A stretch of DNA of 64,000 nucleotides, taken from Pelagibacterium xiamenense. Its GTDB lineage: Bacteria > Pseudomonadota > Alphaproteobacteria > Rhizobiales > Devosiaceae. Below the pieces are notes generated by a model. It did no database searches. It was not told where the DNA came from and saw only the letters and a list, made by a program, of their open reading frames with translations. The translations under genes and the position numbers were made by a program. Positions 53,703 to 63,330 of the stretch are shown here, piece by piece (the stretch's first letter is position 1; each line of letters begins with the position of its first letter). Location: assembly GCF_021166475.1 (NCBI RefSeq), contig NZ_JAJOYS010000003.1, forward strand, positions 434,001 through 498,000, in the 5' to 3' direction.

Positions 53703-54095
53703 TCAGACGCGACGCCGCTTGCGCGGCCGGCATCCGTTGTGAGGGATGGATGTAACGTCCCGGATCGAAGTGACGGTAAAACCAGCGGCCTGAAGCGCGC
53801 GCAGGGCGGACTCACGCCCAGAACCCGGCCCGCGAACCTCGACTTCGAGGGTCTTCATACCGTGTTCCTGCGCCTTGCGGGCGGCGTCTTCAGCGGCCAT
53901 CTGGGCGGCATAGGGGGTCGACTTGCGCGACCCCTTGAAGCCCATCGTGCCAGCGGACGACCAGGAAATCGTATTGCCCTGGACGTCGGTGATGGTAACC
54001 ATCGTGTTGTTGAACGAGGCGTTCACATGTGCAACGCCAGCACTGATATTCTTGCGCTCGCGACGGCGAACGCGGGTGGTGTCAGTTCTTGCCAT
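53703..54095 (-). CDS. rpsK: 30S ribosomal protein S11
   Basis: A 130-residue S11, part of the platform near the 16S 3' end. Recognisable: [22 protein letters not shown] (residues 20-41), [18 protein letters not shown], and the near-invariant end [13 protein letters not shown]. Confidence 0.97.
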   Translation of the reverse strand: MARTDTTRVRRRERKNISAGVAHVNASFNNTMVTITDVQGNTISWSSAGTMGFKGSRKSTPYAAQMAAEDAARKAQEHGMKTLEVEVRGPGSGRESALRALQAAGFTVTSIRDVTSIPHNGCRPRKRRRV

Positions 54096-54119
54096 TTACT
54101 TCCTCAATTCGATCTCAAC

Positions 54120-54178
54120 GCTGCCCTGACCAACCACAGGTACGGGCAGCTCCACCGAAGACTCCGGAAAACCCGGAG
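54120..54178 (-). other. Two hairpins between rpsM and rpsK
   Basis: GCTGCCC/GGGCAGC (54120-54126, 54144-54150) and CTCCGG/CCGGAG (54162-54167, 54173-54178) fill the 85-base gap. They have no T-run and do not look like terminators. Confidence 0.45.
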
Positions 54179-54180
54179 AC

Positions 54181-54549
54181 TTATTTCTTCTTGCCGGCGA
54201 TCGGTTTTGCCGGACCCTTGCGGGTACGGGCATTCGTGTGGGTACGCTGTCCGCGCACCGGCAGGCCACGGCGGTGCCGCAGTCCGCGATAGTTGCCAAG
54301 ATCCATCAAACGCTTGATGTTCATGGCCGTGTTCCGCCGCAGATCGCCCTCGACCACATAGTCGCGGTCGATGGTTTCGCGGATCTGGATCACTTCAGCG
54401 TCGGTCAGATCATTGACACGGCGTTCCGCCGGAATGCTGACTTTCTCGCAGATTTCAGAGGCCATCTTCGGCCCAATCCCGTGAATGTACTGAAGCGCGA
54501 TGACAACACGCTTGTTCGTCGGGATATTGACGCCAGCAATACGAGCCAC
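54181..54549 (-). CDS. rpsM: 30S ribosomal protein S13
   Basis: A 122-residue S13, the head protein contacting the P-site tRNA and L5. [25 protein letters not shown] (residues 2-26), [36 protein letters not shown], and a Lys-rich end KPIAGKKK. It is the first gene of the alpha-type block and has its own promoter upstream. Confidence 0.97.
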   Translation of the reverse strand: MARIAGVNIPTNKRVVIALQYIHGIGPKMASEICEKVSIPAERRVNDLTDAEVIQIRETIDRDYVVEGDLRRNTAMNIKRLMDLGNYRGLRHRRGLPVRGQRTHTNARTRKGPAKPIAGKKK

Positions 54550-54679
54550 GCCGGATCTCCTAATCTAACCTGAGGGCTTTTCGCCCCACTTCGTTCAACA
54601 ACAAGGGACCGGCATCCGATCCCCCTCACCAGTGGAAGGAACCGAATCCAGCCCTCGAGAAATTCCTGAGACTGGGCGC

Positions 54680-54708
54680 GGTTCTAAGGGCTCGACGGAA
54701 GAAAGTCA
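54680..54708 (-). promoter_or_regulatory. Promoter for rpsM-rpsK-rpoA-rplQ
   Basis: In the 183-base gap after adk, TTGACT (54708-54703), a 17-base spacer and TAGAAC (54685-54680) read on the minus strand, followed by a 130-base leader with a GGGC/GCCC hairpin near 54572-54584. A second TTGACG lies just upstream at 54719-54714. Confidence 0.6.
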
Positions 54709-54732
54709 ACTCCGCGTCAAGCCCTAATTTAA

Positions 54733-55299
54733 CTATTCGATCGCTGCCTTGATCGAGGCTGTCACTTCATTGATCGGCTGCATACCGTCGACCGAGCGCA
54801 GAAGGCCCTGTCCGGCGTAAAAGCTGACCAGGGGAGCGGTCTGCTCGTTGTAGACGACGAGCCGCTTGCGCAGCACGTCTTCATTGTCGTCCGTCCGAGC
54901 ACCACCGGTTTCTTTCGCCCGGTTGATGATGCGCTCGATCAGCACATCCGGATCCGCCTTGATCTCGACGACGGCATCGAGTTTGAGTCCTTTTGCGTCG
55001 AGCATATCGTCAAGCGCTTCGGCTTGCGCGATCGTGCGGGGAAAGCCGTCGAGGATGAACCCGTTCGCGCAATCCGGCTCGTCCATGCGTTCGGAGATAA
55101 TCCCCGAGACGATAGCGTCGGATACGAGATCTCCACGGTCGACGATCGCCTTTGCTTCCAGTCCCAACGGCGTTCCCGCCTTGATGGCAGCCCGCAGCAT
55201 GTCGCCCGTTGAAAGCTGCGGAATATTGTACGTTTCGACGAGGATCTGAGCCTGCGTCCCCTTCCCCGCACCCGGGGGCCCCAACAGTACAAGCCTCAT
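54733..55299 (-). CDS. adk: Adenylate kinase
   Basis: A 188-residue adenylate kinase that interconverts AMP, ATP and ADP. The P-loop is [13 protein letters not shown] at residues 4-16; [11 protein letters not shown] near 88; the LID is the short type ([19 protein letters not shown]) and lacks the zinc or long LID of the 214-residue form. It overlaps the secY stop by 4 bases, so is translationally coupled. Confidence 0.96.
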   Translation of the reverse strand: MRLVLLGPPGAGKGTQAQILVETYNIPQLSTGDMLRAAIKAGTPLGLEAKAIVDRGDLVSDAIVSGIISERMDEPDCANGFILDGFPRTIAQAEALDDMLDAKGLKLDAVVEIKADPDVLIERIINRAKETGGARTDDNEDVLRKRLVVYNEQTAPLVSFYAGQGLLRSVDGMQPINEVTASIKAAIE

Positions 55300-56630
55300 C
55301 TACGACGTCCTCCCAAGCGAGATTTCTTGATCATGCCTTCATACTGCTGCGCAATCAGATGGCTCTGGATCTGGCTGACCGTGTCGAGCGTCACCGTCAC
55401 CATGATGAGCAGCGAGGTGCCCCCCAAGAACGCGGAAATGTTGAGCTGGCTCAGGAAGATTTCCGGAATAAGGGCAACGAAAGTGAGGTAGATCGCACCG
55501 ACCACCGTGATACGGGTCAGCACATAGTCGATATGTTGCGCCGTCCGTTCGCCGGGCCGGATGCCGGGAATGAACCCGCCCGAGCGCTTGAGGTTATCCG
55601 CCGTCTCGGTCGGGTTGAAGACGATCGAGGTATAAAAGAACGAAAAGAAGATGATCATCGCGGCAAAGAACGCCAGATAGAGCGGTTGCCCGCGCCCGAG
55701 AACCGCCGAGATCACCTGCAGCCACTGCGGCGCATCGCCCTGCGCCGTGAACGTCGCGATCGTCGCCGGCAGTAGCAGAAGAGACGAGGCGAAGATCACC
55801 GGAATAACGCCTGCGGTGTTGAGCTTCAACGGCAGGTGCGAGGTGTCGCCCTGATACATCTTGTTGCCCACCTGGCGCTTCGGATACTGGATCAGCAGCC
55901 GGCGCTGGGCGCGCTCGAAGAAGACGATGACGCCGATGATGGCGATACCGGCGACCAGAATACCGACGACCGCGATGGTCGGCAGCGCCCCGGTGCGGCT
56001 CAGTTCGAGCGTCTGTGCGATCGTCGTGGGCAGCGACGCGACGATGCCGGCAAAGATGATCAGCGAAATGCCGTTGCCCACGCCCCGGGCGGTGACCTGT
56101 TCGCCGAGCCACATCAGGAACATGGTGCCGCCGACGAGCGTGATGATCGTCGAAATGCGGAAGAACCAGCCCGGATCGGCAACCACGCCTTCGCTCGCTT
56201 CGAGCCCGACGGCGATACCATAGGCCTGAACCGCGCAGAAGACGACCGTCAGGTAGCGCGTGTACTGGTTGAGCTTGCGCCGCCCGCTCTCGCCTTCTTT
56301 CTTGAGCTGCTCAAGCCGGGGCGAGGCTGTGGAAAGCACCTGCACCACGATCGAGGCCGTAATGTAGGGAATGAGGTTCAGTGCAAAGATTGCCAGGCGC
56401 TCGACAGCGCCACCTGCAAACATATTGAACAAGCCAAAAATGCCACCCTGAGCCTGCTGGAAGGTGGCGGCGAAAGCATCGGGGTCGATGCCGGGGATCG
56501 GGATATAGGTGCCGAGGCGATATACGAGCAGGGCGCCCAGGGTGAAAAGGATACGCTTTTGAAGGTCCTTGGCTTTCGAGAACGTCGAAAAGCTCATATT
56601 GCGGGCCAGTTGCTCGGCTGCAGACGCCAT
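55296..56630 (-). CDS. secY: Preprotein translocase subunit SecY
   Basis: A 444-residue SecY channel with ten membrane helices, the central pore of the Sec system. Segments include [12 protein letters not shown] near residue 40, the plug and lateral gate near 70-90 ([18 protein letters not shown]), [22 protein letters not shown] and [21 protein letters not shown]-like GGGGAG lies 6 bases before the ATG. A structured 150-base gap separates it from rplO. Confidence 0.97.
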   Translation of the reverse strand: MASAAEQLARNMSFSTFSKAKDLQKRILFTLGALLVYRLGTYIPIPGIDPDAFAATFQQAQGGIFGLFNMFAGGAVERLAIFALNLIPYITASIVVQVLSTASPRLEQLKKEGESGRRKLNQYTRYLTVVFCAVQAYGIAVGLEASEGVVADPGWFFRISTIITLVGGTMFLMWLGEQVTARGVGNGISLIIFAGIVASLPTTIAQTLELSRTGALPTIAVVGILVAGIAIIGVIVFFERAQRRLLIQYPKRQVGNKMYQGDTSHLPLKLNTAGVIPVIFASSLLLLPATIATFTAQGDAPQWLQVISAVLGRGQPLYLAFFAAMIIFFSFFYTSIVFNPTETADNLKRSGGFIPGIRPGERTAQHIDYVLTRITVVGAIYLTFVALIPEIFLSQLNISAFLGGTSLLIMVTVTLDTVSQIQSHLIAQQYEGMIKKSRLGGRRR

Positions 56631-56664
56631 GACGGCTCCCCTACTCCAAAAAAGAGCAAATCAA

Positions 56665-56765
56665 AGGGCCATGACCGGCCCTAAGAGAAAAAGACAATGC
56701 TCTGATATAGTCAGAGCGCGCCCTCGTGCAATCCCATAGAAACGGGAATCTCCGAGAGCGCGCTC
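56665..56765 (-). promoter_or_regulatory. Structured spacer between rplO and secY, possible attenuator
   Basis: Three inverted repeats: AGGGCC/GGCCCT (56665-56670, 56677-56682), GCTCTGA/TCAGAGC (56699-56705, 56711-56717) and GAGCGCGC/GCGCGCTC (56714-56721, 56758-56765). The last two share 56714-56717, so they cannot form together. On the minus strand, T-rich runs follow the GCTCTGA and AGGGCC hairpins, as in weak terminators. Confidence 0.55.
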
Positions 56766-56780
56766 CTTGGTCGGTTCGAA

Positions 56781-57263
56781 TTATTCGCCCTGGGCGGCCT
56801 TGCCGACCACCTCGACCTTGCCGCCGGCAGCTTCGATCGCGGCGATGGCGCCCGCCGATGCATGCGCAACCTTGAAGGTCACCTTCTTGGCGGAGAATTC
56901 GGTGTTGCCGTTGATCAGGCGTACGCCGTCCTTCGCACGGCGGATGACGCCGGCCTTGACGAGCGCTTCGGCATCCACGACGCCCTTGGCGTCGAGCTTG
57001 CCGCTATCGATATAGGCCTGGATCCGGTCAAGACGCACCGCATTCCACTTCTTGGCAAACGCATTGTTGAAACCGCGCTTGGGCATCCGCATATGGAGCG
57101 GCATCTGCCCGCCTTCGAAGCCGTTGATCGCAACGCCCGAACGGGACTTCTGGCCCTTGACGCCGCGGCCGCCGGTCTTGCCGAGGCCCGAACCGATGCC
57201 ACGGCCGACGCGGACGCGCGCCTTGTTGGCGCCGGGCTTATCGGCAATCTCGTTGAGTTTCAT
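56781..57263 (-). CDS. rplO: 50S ribosomal protein L15
   Basis: A 160-residue L15: [22 protein letters not shown] at the N-terminus in two parts, the Gly-rich [39 protein letters not shown], and the alpha-beta C-terminal domain. Upstream of secY. Confidence 0.97.
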   Translation of the reverse strand: MKLNEIADKPGANKARVRVGRGIGSGLGKTGGRGVKGQKSRSGVAINGFEGGQMPLHMRMPKRGFNNAFAKKWNAVRLDRIQAYIDSGKLDAKGVVDAEALVKAGVIRRAKDGVRLINGNTEFSAKKVTFKVAHASAGAIAAIEAAGGKVEVVGKAAQGE

Positions 57264-57278
57264 GTCGAATAATCCCTC

Positions 57279-57467
57279 TTACTGCTCGTCCACGACGCGG
57301 ACGAGGTGGGCAACTTTCGCGATCATGCCACGGACCGAAGGGGTGTCTTCGAGTTCCCGGCGGCGATGCATCTTGTTGAGCCCAAGCCCCACGAGCGTCG
57401 CGCGTTGATCTTCCTTGCGGCGGATCGGGCTGCCGATCTGCTCGACGATGAGCGTCTTCTTAGCCAT
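57279..57467 (-). CDS. rpmD: 50S ribosomal protein L30
   Basis: A 62-residue L30: [28 protein letters not shown], then [17 protein letters not shown]. Full length. Between rpsE and rplO, with 27 and 15 bases either side. Confidence 0.96.
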   Translation of the reverse strand: MAKKTLIVEQIGSPIRRKEDQRATLVGLGLNKMHRRRELEDTPSVRGMIAKVAHLVRVVDEQ

Positions 57468-57494
57468 TGTTTTTCTCCGTCTTCACCGTCAGCG

Positions 57495-58025
57495 TCAGGC
57501 TTCGACGGCAGCTTCGCCGCGGCGAGCCTGCAGTTCGGAAACCTTGAGACCCCGGCGCGCAGCAACCGAGCGCGGGCTGTCGACATTCTTGAGCGCCTCG
57601 AAGGTCGCCCGCACCATGTTGTAGGGGTTCTGCGAACCCTGCGACTTGGCGACGATGTCGTTGATGCCCAGCGTTTCGAACACGGCACGCATCGGACCAC
57701 CCGCGATGATACCGGTGCCCGCCGGAGCCGCACGCAGGATCACCTTGCCCGCGCCGTGACGGCCGGTAACGTCGTGATGCAGCGTGCGGGCTTCGCGAAG
57801 CGGAACCCGGATCATCTGCCGCTTGGCCTGCTCGGTTGCCTTGCGGATGGCTTCAGGCACTTCGCGCGCCTTGCCGTGACCGAAACCGACGCGGCCCTTC
57901 TGATCGCCAACGACCACGAGCGCGGCAAAGCCGAACCGCCGGCCGCCCTTCACCACCTTGGCGACGCGATTGATATGCACCAGGCGATCTACAAACTCGC
58001 TGTCGCGCTCTTGAATGTCTCTCAT
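57495..58025 (-). CDS. rpsE: 30S ribosomal protein S5
   Basis: A 176-residue S5 with the N-terminal dsRBD-like domain ([20 protein letters not shown], residues 28-47) and the C-terminal domain with [22 protein letters not shown]5 monitors decoding accuracy at the mRNA entry side. Confidence 0.97.
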   Translation of the reverse strand: MRDIQERDSEFVDRLVHINRVAKVVKGGRRFGFAALVVVGDQKGRVGFGHGKAREVPEAIRKATEQAKRQMIRVPLREARTLHHDVTGRHGAGKVILRAAPAGTGIIAGGPMRAVFETLGINDIVAKSQGSQNPYNMVRATFEALKNVDSPRSVAARRGLKVSELQARRGEAAVEA

Positions 58026-58064
58026 CGTCTCAGCTCTTATCTTTCGTGTTCACGTTGGCTTCGC

Positions 58065-58418
58065 TTAGAAGCGCAACCCACCCTCACGGGCGGCATCGGC
58101 CAGGGCCTTCACCCGGCCATGGAAAATGTAACCGCCGCGGTCGAAGACGACTTCGCCAACACCGGCCTTGGTCGCGCGCTCAGCCAGAGCCTTGCCGACG
58201 GTAGCGGCAGCGGCCTGATTGGCACCGTTATCGATCTTGAGATCCTTCTCGAGCGAAGAAGCCGCAGCCAGCGTGCGCCCGTTCGCATCGTCGATGATCT
58301 GTGCGTAAATGTTCTTCTCCGACCGGAAGACCGAAAGACGCGGACGGCCATTGGCACGCGCCTTGATGGCCTTGCGGACCCGAGCCTTACGGCGCTCGAC
58401 ACCCGAAACTTTAGCCAT
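58065..58418 (-). CDS. rplR: 50S ribosomal protein L18
   Basis: A 117-residue L18, 5S rRNA binding. [20 protein letters not shown], then the end [29 protein letters not shown] 58418 is chosen as the usual start MAKVSG; a GTG 3 codons upstream is also in frame. Confidence 0.96.
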   Translation of the reverse strand: MAKVSGVERRKARVRKAIKARANGRPRLSVFRSEKNIYAQIIDDANGRTLAAASSLEKDLKIDNGANQAAAATVGKALAERATKAGVGEVVFDRGGYIFHGRVKALADAAREGGLRF

Positions 58419-58430
58419 TGTGACCAATCC

Positions 58431-58964
58431 TTACTTCTTCTTGCCTTCCTTGCGGTAAATGTGCTCGTTCTCATAACGAACACCCTTACCCTTATACGGC
58501 TCCGGCGGACGGAACTCGCGGATATTCGCCGCCACCTGGCCCACCTGCTGCTTGTCGATGCCCGACACGACGATTTCCGTCTGCGTCGGTGCGGCAAGCT
58601 GGATGCCGTCGGGTGCCTTGAAGATCACTTCATGGGAAAACCCGAGCGAAAGCTTCAAGTCAGAACCCTGCATCTGCGCGCGGTAGCCCACGCCGTTGAT
58701 CACGAGCTTGCGCTCGAACCCCTTGGACACACCGTCCACGATGTTCTGGACCAACGAGCGCGACATCCCCCAGGCCGAACGGGCCTCGCGGCTATCGTCA
58801 TAGGGCGTCACCACAACGCCGTCATCGGTCATCTCGGGCTTCACCCAATCGATGAGCTCGACGCTCAGCTCGCCCTTCGGCCCCTTGGCGGTGACCGTCT
58901 GGCCATCAACCGAGACCGTCACGCCGCCGACCGGAGCAACCGGCTTTTTGCCAATACGCGACAT
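58431..58964 (-). CDS. rplF: 50S ribosomal protein L6
   Basis: A 177-residue L6 with [21 protein letters not shown] at the N-terminus in two parts and the C-terminal signature [16 protein letters not shown] followed by a Lys-rich end. Near the sarcin-ricin loop. Confidence 0.97.
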   Translation of the reverse strand: MSRIGKKPVAPVGGVTVSVDGQTVTAKGPKGELSVELIDWVKPEMTDDGVVVTPYDDSREARSAWGMSRSLVQNIVDGVSKGFERKLVINGVGYRAQMQGSDLKLSLGFSHEVIFKAPDGIQLAAPTQTEIVVSGIDKQQVGQVAANIREFRPPEPYKGKGVRYENEHIYRKEGKKK

Positions 58965-59015
58965 TTTCTTCGCCTTTTCGTCTTCTCTTTGGTGTGTGGT
59001 GCCCGCCCTGCCGTC

Positions 59016-59414
59016 TTAGAAGACGCGGCAGAGCACCTCACCGCCAACATTTTCAGCACGCGCCTGGTGATCGGCCAGAACACCCTTGGGGGTGGAAAGG
59101 ATCGAAACACCGAGACCGTTGCCGACAACGGGAATGTTCTTGACCGATGCGTAAACCCGGCGGCCAGGCTTGGACACCCTCTGCAGCTCACGGATGACCG
59201 GCTGGTTTTCCGAATACTTCAACTCGATGCTGAACTCGGGAAGACCGTTATCGCTGGTCTGTTCGGTATAGCCGCGAATGAAGCCCTCGGACTTGAGAAC
59301 GTCCAGAACGTGGGCGCGGAGCTTGGAAGCCGGCGTGCGCACAACGTCGCGACGGCGCATCTGCGCATTGCGGATGCGGGTCAGCATATCGCCAAGCGGA
59401 TCGATAAGTGTCAT
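59016..59414 (-). CDS. rpsH: 30S ribosomal protein S8
   Basis: A 132-residue S8: [29 protein letters not shown], and the C-terminal signature [19 protein letters not shown]. In E. coli S8 represses the spc operon by binding near rplE; whether that applies here cannot be told. Confidence 0.97.
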   Translation of the reverse strand: MTLIDPLGDMLTRIRNAQMRRRDVVRTPASKLRAHVLDVLKSEGFIRGYTEQTSDNGLPEFSIELKYSENQPVIRELQRVSKPGRRVYASVKNIPVVGNGLGVSILSTPKGVLADHQARAENVGGEVLCRVF

Positions 59415-59426
59415 GTTCTTTCTTCC

Positions 59427-59732
59427 TTACCAGCTCGACTTGACCAGGCCGGGGATCTTACCCATGTTGCCCAGCTCGCGCAGCGCAACACGGCTCAGCT
59501 TGAGCTTGCGGTAATATCCGCGCGGACGGCCCGACACTTCGCAGCGGTTGCGGACGCGCACAGGCGACGCGTTGCGCGGCAGTTCGGCCAGTTTGAGCTG
59601 CGCAGCAAAACGCTCTTCGAACGACAGCGACTCGTCCTTCGCCTTCGCCTTGAGGGCGGCACGCTTACCGGCGTACTGCTTGGCGAGCTTGGCGCGGCGC
59701 TTGTTCTTCTCGATGGCGCTTACTTTAGCCAT
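59427..59732 (-). CDS. rpsN: 30S ribosomal protein S14
   Basis: A 101-residue S14 of the long type. The C-terminus has [27 protein letters not shown]. The CxxC pairs of the short zinc type are absent, as expected. Confidence 0.97.
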   Translation of the reverse strand: MAKVSAIEKNKRRAKLAKQYAGKRAALKAKAKDESLSFEERFAAQLKLAELPRNASPVRVRNRCEVSGRPRGYYRKLKLSRVALRELGNMGKIPGLVKSSW

Positions 59733-59768
59733 TTCAGTCTCTCTTTCGTCTCTCTTCCCTGCCCCGGA

Positions 59769-60323
59769 CTACTGCCGGAACGGGAAATTGAAAGCCCTGA
59801 GAAGCGCACGCGCTTCGTCGTCGGTCTTCGCCGTGGTCGTGATGATCACATCCATGCCCCAGACCTGCTCGATCTGGTCATAGTTGATCTCGGGGAACAC
59901 GATGTGTTCCTTGATGCCCATGGCGTAGTTGCCGCGGCCATCGAAGCTCTTGGGGTTCAGTCCGCGGAAGTCGCGGACACGCGGCAGCGCCACGTTCACA
60001 AGGCGGTCGATGAACTCGTACATCTGGGCACGGCGCAGCGTGACCTTGACGCCCAGCGGCATGCCTTCACGCACCTTGAAGCCGGCGATCGACTTGCGGG
60101 CGTACGTGATGACGGGCTTCTGGCCGGCAATCTTTTCCAGATCGGCCAGCGCGGCCTTCACCTTCTTGCTATCACCGACGGCCTCGCCGACGCCCATGTT
60201 GAGAACCACTTTCTCGAGCTTGGGCACCTGCATGGGGTTCGTATAGTTGAAGGTCTCGGTGAGACCGGCGCGCACCACATCTTCATAATGCGTGCGCAGG
60301 CGCGGAATGTAAGTCTCAGCCAT
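59769..60323 (-). CDS. rplE: 50S ribosomal protein L5
   Basis: A 184-residue L5 that binds 5S rRNA and contacts S13. Key segments: [34 protein letters not shown], and the C-terminal [25 protein letters not shown]. It overlaps rplX by 8 bases. Confidence 0.97.
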   Translation of the reverse strand: MAETYIPRLRTHYEDVVRAGLTETFNYTNPMQVPKLEKVVLNMGVGEAVGDSKKVKAALADLEKIAGQKPVITYARKSIAGFKVREGMPLGVKVTLRRAQMYEFIDRLVNVALPRVRDFRGLNPKSFDGRGNYAMGIKEHIVFPEINYDQIEQVWGMDVIITTTAKTDDEARALLRAFNFPFRQ

Positions 60324-60630
60324 CGATCACTTCTCCAGAACGCTTAGCGACGCGCTTCTTGACGCCGTCTTCGATCTTGAAGCCAACTCGGGTCGGCTTG
60401 TTTTCCTTGGCGTCCAAAAGAGCGATATTGCTCAGATGGATCGGCGCTTCCTTGGTGATGATCCCGGCATCCTGGGTCTGCGTCTGGCGCTGGTGGCGCT
60501 TGACGAGGTTGATACCCTGGACGACCGCGCGGGTTTCGGACGGGATGACCTGCAGCACTTCGCCGGTCTTGCCTTTGTCCTTGCCGGCCAGCACGATGAC
60601 CTTGTCACCCTTTTTGATCTTGGCGGCCAT
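60316..60630 (-). CDS. rplX: 50S ribosomal protein L24
   Basis: A 104-residue L24 with the KOW motif [23 protein letters not shown] (residues 6-28) and [19 protein letters not shown] near the end. An early assembly protein on 23S rRNA. Confidence 0.97.
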   Translation of the reverse strand: MAAKIKKGDKVIVLAGKDKGKTGEVLQVIPSETRAVVQGINLVKRHQRQTQTQDAGIITKEAPIHLSNIALLDAKENKPTRVGFKIEDGVKKRVAKRSGEVIDG

Positions 60631-60998
60631 TACAGCACCTCCGGGGCGAGCGAGATGATCTTCATGTGGTTCTTGGCACGCAACTCACGCGGAACCGGGC
60701 CGAAAATACGGGTCCCGACAGGTTCCTTGTTGTTGTTGATGATCACTGCCGCATTACGGTCGAAACGGATCACGGTGCCGTCGGGGCGGCGGATATCGGA
60801 CGCGGTACGAACCACCACGGCCTTCATCACCTGGCCCTTCTTGACGCGGCCGCGCGGGATCGCGTCCTTGACCGACACCACGATGATGTCGCCAACCGAC
60901 GCATACTTGCGATGCGAACCGCCCAGCACCTTGATGCACATAACACGACGGGCGCCGGAATTATCGGCGACGTCGAGATTTGTTTGCATCTGAATCAT
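60630..60998 (-). CDS. rplN: 50S ribosomal protein L14
   Basis: A 122-residue L14: [27 protein letters not shown] (first 27 residues, read in parts), [14 protein letters not shown], and the C-terminal [28 protein letters not shown]. Stop and rplX start share one base. Confidence 0.97.
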   Translation of the reverse strand: MIQMQTNLDVADNSGARRVMCIKVLGGSHRKYASVGDIIVVSVKDAIPRGRVKKGQVMKAVVVRTASDIRRPDGTVIRFDRNAAVIINNNKEPVGTRIFGPVPRELRAKNHMKIISLAPEVL

Positions 60999-61072
60999 GA
61001 CTGGTTGCCTTCTTTTATCTTAGGGTCCGCCGTCATGCCGGCTCGACCCAGACGTCTTGATTGTGCGTGGCG

Positions 61073-61306
61073 CTAAGCGGTCGCTACGACTGTCCAGCGC
61101 TTGGTCTTGGAGATCGGAGCGCATTCCTCGATCTGCACCACATCCCCGATCTTGGCCGAACCGGCCTCGTCATGGGCATGATACTTCTTGGAACGGCGCA
61201 CCGTCTTTTTCAGAATCGGGTGGGTAAAGCGCCGCTCGACGCTAACCACCACCGTCTTCTCGTTCTTGTCGGAGACCACGGTCCCCTGCAGGATACGCTT
61301 GGGCAT
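61073..61306 (-). CDS. rpsQ: 30S ribosomal protein S17
   Basis: A 77-residue S17: [22 protein letters not shown], then KKYHAHDE and [19 protein letters not shown]. Short, as typical for alphaproteobacteria. Confidence 0.97.
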   Translation of the reverse strand: MPKRILQGTVVSDKNEKTVVVSVERRFTHPILKKTVRRSKKYHAHDEAGSAKIGDVVQIEECAPISKTKRWTVVATA

Positions 61307-61316
61307 TGGTGTCTCC

Positions 61317-61514
61317 TTACTTCGCTTCCGCGCGCTTTTCGCGCAGCACGGTCTGAACCCGCGCGATGTCGCGGCGGACCTTGCGCACCTGCGCGGTGTT
61401 CTCCAGCTGCTGGGTTGCGCGCTGGAAACGCAGATTGAACTGCTCTTTCTTGAGGTTGACGAGCTCGTCGTTGAGTTCGTCGACCGTTTTGGCCCTAACG
61501 TCGCTCGGCTTCAT
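61317..61514 (-). CDS. rpmC: 50S ribosomal protein L29
   Basis: A 65-residue L29: [50 protein letters not shown] helical-hairpin protein near the exit tunnel. Confidence 0.97.
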   Translation of the reverse strand: MKPSDVRAKTVDELNDELVNLKKEQFNLRFQRATQQLENTAQVRKVRRDIARVQTVLREKRAEAK

Positions 61515-61528
61515 CGCTTCACTCGTCC

Positions 61529-61942
61529 TTAGTCTGCAATACGGGAAACGAACCGCGTCTTGATCGGCAGCTTCATGGCCGCAAGACGCAACGCTTCACG
61601 CGCAACTTCTTCACTTACGCCGTCGATCTCGAACATGATCCGGCCGGGCTTGACGCGGGCGGCCCAATATTCAGGCGAACCCTTGCCCTTACCCATACGG
61701 ACTTCAGTCGGCTTGGACGACACAGGCACATCCGGGAAAACCCGGATCCATACGCGGCCGGCACGCTTCATATAGCGGGTCATGGCACGGCGCGCGGCCT
61801 CGATCTGGCGGGCGGTTATACGCTCAGGTTCCTGAGCCTTCAAGCCATATTCGCCAAAATTGAGGTTGGTGCCGCCTTTGGCGACGCCATGGATCCGGCC
61901 CTTGTGGGCCTTGCGGAACTTTGTACGTTTCGGTTGCAACAT
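61529..61942 (-). CDS. rplP: 50S ribosomal protein L16
   Basis: A 137-residue L16: [40 protein letters not shown], and [28 protein letters not shown]. Near the A-site tRNA elbow. Confidence 0.97.
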   Translation of the reverse strand: MLQPKRTKFRKAHKGRIHGVAKGGTNLNFGEYGLKAQEPERITARQIEAARRAMTRYMKRAGRVWIRVFPDVPVSSKPTEVRMGKGKGSPEYWAARVKPGRIMFEIDGVSEEVAREALRLAAMKLPIKTRFVSRIAD

Positions 61943-61947
61943 TGTTC

Positions 61948-62664
61948 TTACGTCCTATCAGCAGCCGGAGCGCGACGGCCCTGCCCGCCGCCGTCACCAC
62001 CTTCGGTTGCGCGGCGCTCATGGGCCATCGGATCATGCTCCATGATCTCGCCCTTGAAGATCCACACCTTGATCCCGATGATGCCGTAGGTCGTGGCAGC
62101 TTCCGCAACGCCATAGTCGACATCCGCACGCAGCGTGTGAAGCGGAACCCGGCCCTCGCGGTACCATTCGGTACGCGCGATGTCCGCGCCGCCGAGGCGG
62201 CCACCGACATTGACCCGGATACCCTGGGCGCCCATGCGCATTGCGGTCTGCACCGCACGCTTCATGGCCCGGCGGAACGCCACGCGGCGTTCGAGCTGCT
62301 GGGCGATGCCCTGGGCGACCAGTGTCGCATCGGTTTCCGGCTTGCGCACTTCAACGATGTTGATGTGCACTTCCGAATTGGTGAACTTCTTGACCTTGTT
62401 ACGGATCTTCTCGATATCCGCGCCCTTCTTGCCGATCACGATCCCCGGACGGGCCGAGTGGATCGAAATCCGGCACTTGCGGTGCGGACGCTCGATGACG
62501 ATCTTGGAAACCGCAGCCTGCTTGAGCTCGGCTTCGAGCATTTCGCGGATCTTGAGGTCTTCCTGAAGGAGCGAGCCATACTCGCCCTTATTGGCGAACC
62601 AGCGCGAATCCCAGGTCCGGTTGATACCGAGCCGAAGCCCGATCGGATTGACTTTCTGGCCCAT
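61948..62664 (-). CDS. rpsC: 30S ribosomal protein S3
   Basis: A 238-residue S3 with [14 protein letters not shown] at the start, a KH domain containing [18 protein letters not shown] near residue 75, and the C-terminal domain with [12 protein letters not shown]. The last 25 residues are a charged Gly-rich tail. Helicase-active entry-site protein. Confidence 0.97.
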   Translation of the reverse strand: MGQKVNPIGLRLGINRTWDSRWFANKGEYGSLLQEDLKIREMLEAELKQAAVSKIVIERPHRKCRISIHSARPGIVIGKKGADIEKIRNKVKKFTNSEVHINIVEVRKPETDATLVAQGIAQQLERRVAFRRAMKRAVQTAMRMGAQGIRVNVGGRLGGADIARTEWYREGRVPLHTLRADVDYGVAEAATTYGIIGIKVWIFKGEIMEHDPMAHERRATEGGDGGGQGRRAPAADRT

Positions 62665-63044
62665 CAGACGGCCTCCTCGACTTCACGGACGACAATGGTC
62701 AGGTGCGAGAACGGCTTCTGGATCCGCGCGCCCCGGCCACGTGCACGGGCATGGAACCGCTTCATCACCAGCGCCTTGCCCACGAAGGCTTCCGAGACGA
62801 CGAGCGCGTCGGTGTCGAGACCATGATTGTTCTCTGCATTGGCGATGGCGCTTTCGAGCGTCTTCTTGACCGGCCCGGCAATCCGCTTGTGCGAAAACTG
62901 CAGGTCGGCAAGAGCCTTCTCGACCTTCTTGCCGCGGATCATCGCGGCAACGAGGTTCAGCTTCTGGGGGCTGGTCCGCACCATGCGCAGGACGGCTTTC
63001 GCCTCGTTGTCCTTGAGCACGCGCTCACGCTTTAGCTTGCCCAT
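62664..63044 (-). CDS. rplV: 50S ribosomal protein L22
   Basis: A 126-residue L22, which extends a beta-hairpin into the exit tunnel. [31 protein letters not shown], and [20 protein letters not shown]. Stop overlaps rpsC start by one base. Confidence 0.97.
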   Translation of the reverse strand: MGKLKRERVLKDNEAKAVLRMVRTSPQKLNLVAAMIRGKKVEKALADLQFSHKRIAGPVKKTLESAIANAENNHGLDTDALVVSEAFVGKALVMKRFHARARGRGARIQKPFSHLTIVVREVEEAV

Positions 63045-63046
63045 TG

Positions 63047-63325
63047 TTACTTCCTCTTCGCCTTCTTGTCGGCCGCGTGCCCGTAATAGGTGCGCGAGGG
63101 CGAAAACTCACCGAACTTATGGCCGATCATGTCTTCGGTGACGTTCACCGGAACATGCTTCTGGCCGTTATAGACACCGAAGGTCAGCCCCACGAACTGC
63201 GGGAGGATCGTGGAGCGCCGGCTCCAGATCTTGATGACCTCGTTGCGGCCGGACTCGCGAACCTTGTCGGCCTTCTTCAAGAGGTAACCGTCAACAAACG
63301 GCCCTTTCCAGACGGAACGTGCCAT
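63047..63325 (-). CDS. rpsS: 30S ribosomal protein S19
   Basis: A 92-residue S19: [45 protein letters not shown], and [15 protein letters not shown]. Head protein of the small subunit. Confidence 0.97.
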   Translation of the reverse strand: MARSVWKGPFVDGYLLKKADKVRESGRNEVIKIWSRRSTILPQFVGLTFGVYNGQKHVPVNVTEDMIGHKFGEFSPSRTYYGHAADKKAKRK

Positions 63326-63330
63326 GGCTC

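Noticed and set aside
57306-60347. Open frame of about 1000 codons opposite rpmD to rplE
   Set aside because: It runs across eight ribosomal genes in antisense; spurious.
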